Below are positions 62,701-64,000 of a DNA stretch of 64,000 nucleotides, one piece after another (within the stretch, counting starts at the first letter, position 1; each line of letters starts with the position of its first letter). Source of the DNA: Kitasatospora cinereorecta (GTDB lineage Bacteria; Actinomycetota; Actinomycetes; Streptomycetales; Streptomycetaceae). The translations under genes and the position numbers were made by a program. Location: assembly GCF_024172095.1 (NCBI RefSeq), contig NZ_JAMZDX010000003.1, positions 1,412,120-1,476,119 on the forward strand. The letters are read 5' to 3'. A model generated the notes under the pieces. The model was not told the origin of the DNA. It saw only the letters and a program-made list of their open reading frames with translations, and ran no database searches.

Positions 62701-63902
62701 GAACCGTCGTCACCCTGGAGGTGCCAGGTCCCGGTGGCATCGTCGCGCACCAGGGTGCCGGAGTGGCCGCCGAGGCTGAGGCTGGCGTTCTGCCCAGCCC
62801 AGCACTGGTCGGCGGAGTAGGTGATGCCGTCCTTGTCGCAGCCGCGGTAGGAACGCTCGATGAAGCCCGGCTCATAGCTCCAGCCCTCACCGATCCAGGA
62901 GGCCTGGGCGTTCTGAGCCGAGGTCTTGCCGTCCGCGCTCGACGAGTCGTACGACAGGGTCACCGACGGGCCGGAGCCGCCGATCGAGGCCGGGGCCTGG
63001 ATCGGGTACGAGTAGGTGAAGTTGCCGACGTTGGAACCGGCTCCCCACGCCATCGACGGCGACAGCGGAGAGGCGGAGTAACTGCCCATCGCGCCGCCCG
63101 AGGAGGTGTCCGCGGCCAGCACGGTCGCCGAGGCGGCGGCAGCGGCCTGGACGAAGCCGGCCTGCACCGCCTTGCCGCCGCTGCCGTCCGGCAGCGAGCT
63201 CTTGGTCGCCGTCCTGTCGGATGCGGCGGGAAGCGTGACCTGCGCGGTCAGCACACCCGTCTTCGGATCCACGCTGGAGGCGACCGGCTTCTGGGTCTGG
63301 CACTCGGCCTTCTCCGGCGTGGTCAGCGCACACGCGGGAAGCTCCACCAGCCGTGCGCGGTCCGCCCAGCCCGCGCCCTGGAGCGCCTTGAGGTCCAGCG
63401 CCACCTTGACGCTGTGGTCCTCGGTCGAGGCGTCGGTGTCCGTCAGCGTGACGACCGGACCGGCCACACCCGCGGCCTTGCCCTTGTCACCGCCCGCGAC
63501 CTCGACCTTCACCGAACGGGCCGACTTCTGCTCGCCCTTGGCGACCTTCACCGGCAGCTTGCCGGCCTGGACCGGAGCGGCGTCCGGCAGGGCGACGGTG
63601 GCCGAGCCGGTCGGTACCGCGGCCGGGGCGGCGGGCTTCCACTCGCCCGGCACCGGGAATTTCGGTGCCTCCAACTTGCCCGGCTTGAGGTCCTTGCCCT
63701 TCACCGACTTCTGCGACGCCAGCGGCGTCTTCGGCGGGGCCCAGACCTTCCCGTGCGGCCGCGCGGCGGCGAGTGCTTCCGCCGACGGGGCTGCCAGCAT
63801 AGTCATCGTCAAAGCTGCAACGCTGACCACGGAGAGCCACTGGCCCCTCCGTCTCAGCGGTGAGTTGACCGGCGTGTTTGTACGCCAATCCCCCACGATC
63901 AT
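56718..63902 (-). CDS. RHS polymorphic toxin with HINT and C-terminal toxin module
   Basis: 2394-residue secreted protein. A signal peptide (about 1-46, ending SAEALAAA) is followed by a Lys/Pro/Val-rich region, an SpvB-like domain (about 270-360) and many YD/RHS repeats (about 1000-1850). The RHS core ends GRFISPDPILGAGDPQQWNG near 1890-1920. Next come a glycine/alanine hydrophobic stretch (about 2055-2125) and a HINT domain from Cys2135 (GGCSFSPETPVLL) to His-Asn2278 (VLVHN). A 116-residue C-terminal module of unknown fold completes it. GTG 63896 has better spacing to GGGGGAG than ATG 63902. The design fits autoproteolytic release of the toxin tip. Confidence 0.92.
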   Translation of the reverse strand: MIVGDWRTNTPVNSPLRRRGQWLSVVSVAALTMTMLAAPSAEALAAARPHGKVWAPPKTPLASQKSVKGKDLKPGKLEAPKFPVPGEWKPAAPAAVPTGSATVALPDAAPVQAGKLPVKVAKGEQKSARSVKVEVAGGDKGKAAGVAGPVVTLTDTDASTEDHSVKVALDLKALQGAGWADRARLVELPACALTTPEKAECQTQKPVASSVDPKTGVLTAQVTLPAASDRTATKSSLPDGSGGKAVQAGFVQAAAAASATVLAADTSSGGAMGSYSASPLSPSMAWGAGSNVGNFTYSYPIQAPASIGGSGPSVTLSYDSSSADGKTSAQNAQASWIGEGWSYEPGFIERSYRGCDKDGITYSADQCWAGQNASLSLGGHSGTLVRDDATGTWHLQGDDGSKVEQLTGAANEARGGEFWRVTTSDGVQYYFGQNHLPGGNHSDPATNSVDYMPVYSPKSGDDCYDSAKGNASWCQEGWRWNLDYVVDPHQNLVTYSYQQDLNYYSRGGGQNGGNGTLTSYVRSAEVTQIAYGQRLSEQLAANGSVKPAAKVLFTTGERCTASGSVTCTTAQRTKANQANWPDTPLDQNCASSGACTNYSPTFWSPLMLSKIETQVLVGSAYRSVDSWELKHTFPDPGDGTKPSLWLSSIQRTGSNGQTAVTLPAVSFTARELPNRVDGLTPAQPAFYRPRIQQITTETGGQINVVYADPECSRTGGHMPSSEDNNSMACMPVHWYLPGSSSPDPVNDWFNKYLVTAVTEQDAVTGTTLTKSTNYSYGGGAAWHRNDGEFTDPKVRTWDEFRGYQTVTVTTGSGNSGEAPKTQKVTTYLRGMNGDVKADGSTRSVSASFTPYPGASAVTVPDEKWQASTVLGGQTFDKAGGSVQNASATVASGDVVTATHKQLNGMPDLVARYQSTTITSTSWAKLADGSWRTTNAVATSDPANGNRPLQVDDKGDGTAAAPETCTTKTYATSTNPLIRTLVSEERAITGACGTTPNAANTIKGSQTFYDGKPFGQADATGDPTGTRSLDSYDGSGQPVYGQTATASFDSYGRATSTVGPDGVTAQMAFTPATGAVPTQVTMTGPMGASWAKSQTFDPGRSQPLVATDQNGHTTTMQYDGLGRLTAAWKPDRATNLSPNVKFSYAINGVTAPTVVTSQSITEDGTYATKNELYDGLGRLRQTQTTPLTGGAGRLITDQAFDSHGWVVKTSAPYYESVNQPNGTLYAPQDSQVPAQDWITYDGMGRKVTDAFMSYAQQQWVTTTAYPGADRTDSTPPQGGVPTSAVSDAHGNTVQLWQYRGNTATGNPADADITSYGYTASGQPKSRTDSSGNTWNYTYDLRGRQTAVSDPDTGATTSTYDVNSRLATTRDAKGNVLAFAYDVLGRRTGMFNGSVAPANQLASWTYDTVPGAKGLPASSTRYVGGAPGDAYTSTITGYDAAGRPLGSTVTIPAKEGALAGTYTTSNTYTPVLGSLDHTNLPAMGGLPAEEVDYLYSNTGLLIASGGNSTLVTDVQYDALGRPTRTTVGDWGTQVVSTQSYDWATGRVVNSFLDRQTGTTSLDQVGYTYTPSGRITSIKDVQSGTATDLQCFTYDYLSRLTNVWTDTAGTTTAAAPSVPGIGGCTNASSPAVVNGKPTVGGPSPYWQTYGYDATGNRTSLVQHDVNGAVLNDVTTTQTFNPAKSVNSGDGKGGPHALQSTSTRSASGTAVTSFQYDALGNTTKVTDPSGSTNLTWNGEDKLSTLAKPGQNPGTTYLYDADGNQLLRRNPGKTTLNLGMDELTLDTASGSMTDVRTYPGGGGISITRVTAPTGGGKLVYHSADPHGTNGVQIDTDAAQTVTRRPTDPFGNARGTQPGSGTWAGSKGFVGGSADDATGLTHLGAREYDAVHGRFISPDPILGAGDPQQWNGYAYSDNNPVNGSDPSGLFCDGCSANNPDSVWNPTSPNFGGIGCTTEACYNRDGSIDYKIDNSSLGTIHTGSSGSGKSSNVAVSVLQSVPTDRLKKFHDELQMIMKESPDTWNVEGTPAYNAVMRYAKNALYGNLTLQDLWKGTKGQVAGLLAGLVGAALCPESAGIGCAVAVGALSGFVSACVDNCKDKQALLLSTVAGAATGYLGGKLGGKPGGEPGAEPGASLVGGCSFSPETPVLLDNGETKPIGDITVGDRVEAADPTTGEHVGGREVTALHVNHDDDLIDLTIGTPDGKSGVIHTTSKHPFWDDSRKAWIPAGELAAGDTLKTAANTQVSVLGTAVVPGTADMYNLTVDQLHTYYVALGSTTVLVHNIGDCPTKIALGLSKVGNNRDALQDFADTHGAQYFEHWDDFEAVVRSALKEDSKTTIYFNLDGITEPAEWAKTARTSNPYASDLTAWELAMIRDAPASARARVVWVNGDNPFPEAGK

Positions 63903-63924
63903 CTCCCCCAGAGATATGTCGACA

Positions 63925-63938
63925 TGTGCAGTCGCACA
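63925..63938 (-). promoter_or_regulatory. TGTGC-AGTC-GCACA palindrome upstream of the RHS gene
   Basis: Five-bp arms around a 4-nt spacer, 23 nt before the RHS start. On the minus strand a TAGGGT hexamer further upstream (near 63960) could be a -10 element. The remaining 60 nt to the window edge show no gene. Confidence 0.35.
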
Positions 63939-64000
63939 GTCATGGCGACCGCTGGGGGAGACCCTACGCGGGCATGATCAACTCAGTTCGGGACATAAAC

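Noticed and set aside
56718..63902. Splicing intein in the RHS protein
   Set aside because: The HINT domain sits just before a toxin-like tip near the C-terminus and not inside a conserved enzyme domain, which fits a pretoxin HINT rather than a splicing intein.
1..64000. CRISPR arrays, tRNA or rRNA genes, insertion sequences, prophage genes
   Set aside because: No regular repeat-spacer pattern, no tRNA-like sequence and no transposase or integrase protein was recognised by reading; a tRNA scan was not possible.

Overview
The window is high-GC DNA from a filamentous actinomycete of the family Streptomycetaceae (Streptomyces or Kitasatospora). The reasons are extreme GC bias with GTG and TTG starts, the order of the division and cell wall (dcw) genes from rsmH to divIVA followed by ileS, a dksA-like gene, lspA and rluD, a SAV_6107-type HEPN gene, a T-box in front of ileS, and many secreted hydrolases. 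No tRNA, rRNA, CRISPR array, integrase or insertion sequence was recognised.

Layout. 1-3.4 kb: thiamine genes. A truncated thiO runs left behind a TPP riboswitch; an FAD oxidoreductase, an Rv2175c-like DNA-binding protein and thiE run right. 3.4-9 kb: a polyprenyl diphosphate synthase, metF, a membrane protein with a glutamine/tyrosine-rich tail, a phytoene-desaturase-like oxidoreductase and a DUF4126 membrane protein. 9-17 kb: a HEPN protein with a TTA codon, a SAM methyltransferase, a DUF3040 protein, then the leftward operon moxR-DUF58-tgpA and a beta-carbonic anhydrase.

17-36 kb is the dcw cluster, all rightward: rsmH, ftsL, ftsI, murE, murF, mraY, murD, (inverted repeat), ftsW, murG, ftsQ, (promoter region), ftsZ, pgeF, yggS, sepF, yggT, divIVA. 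Most stops and starts overlap by 4 nt (ATGA/GTGA), so translation is coupled. These genes make lipid II (MurE, MurF, MraY, MurD, MurG), polymerise and cross-link septal peptidoglycan (FtsW, FtsI), build the divisome (FtsZ, SepF, FtsQ, FtsL) and set polar growth (DivIVA). An intrinsic terminator closes the block.

36-42.3 kb: leftward ileS under a T-box riboswitch, then rightward dksA-like, lspA, rluD and a GNAT gene. The IleRS has an altered class I signature (GAHH in place of HxGH). 42.3-47.5 kb: an MscS channel, a small conserved protein, and an unusual hydrolase-ABC ATPase fusion coupled to an ABC permease.

47.5-64 kb is more accessory: a secreted M4 metalloprotease, a helix-turn-helix/DUF4180 pair, a Tat-exported PhoD phosphatase, a secreted M9-type collagenase, a small hydrolase, a DUF3052 protein, and at the right edge a roughly 2,390-residue RHS polymorphic toxin with a HINT domain and a C-terminal toxin module, followed by a small gene that is probably its immunity protein.
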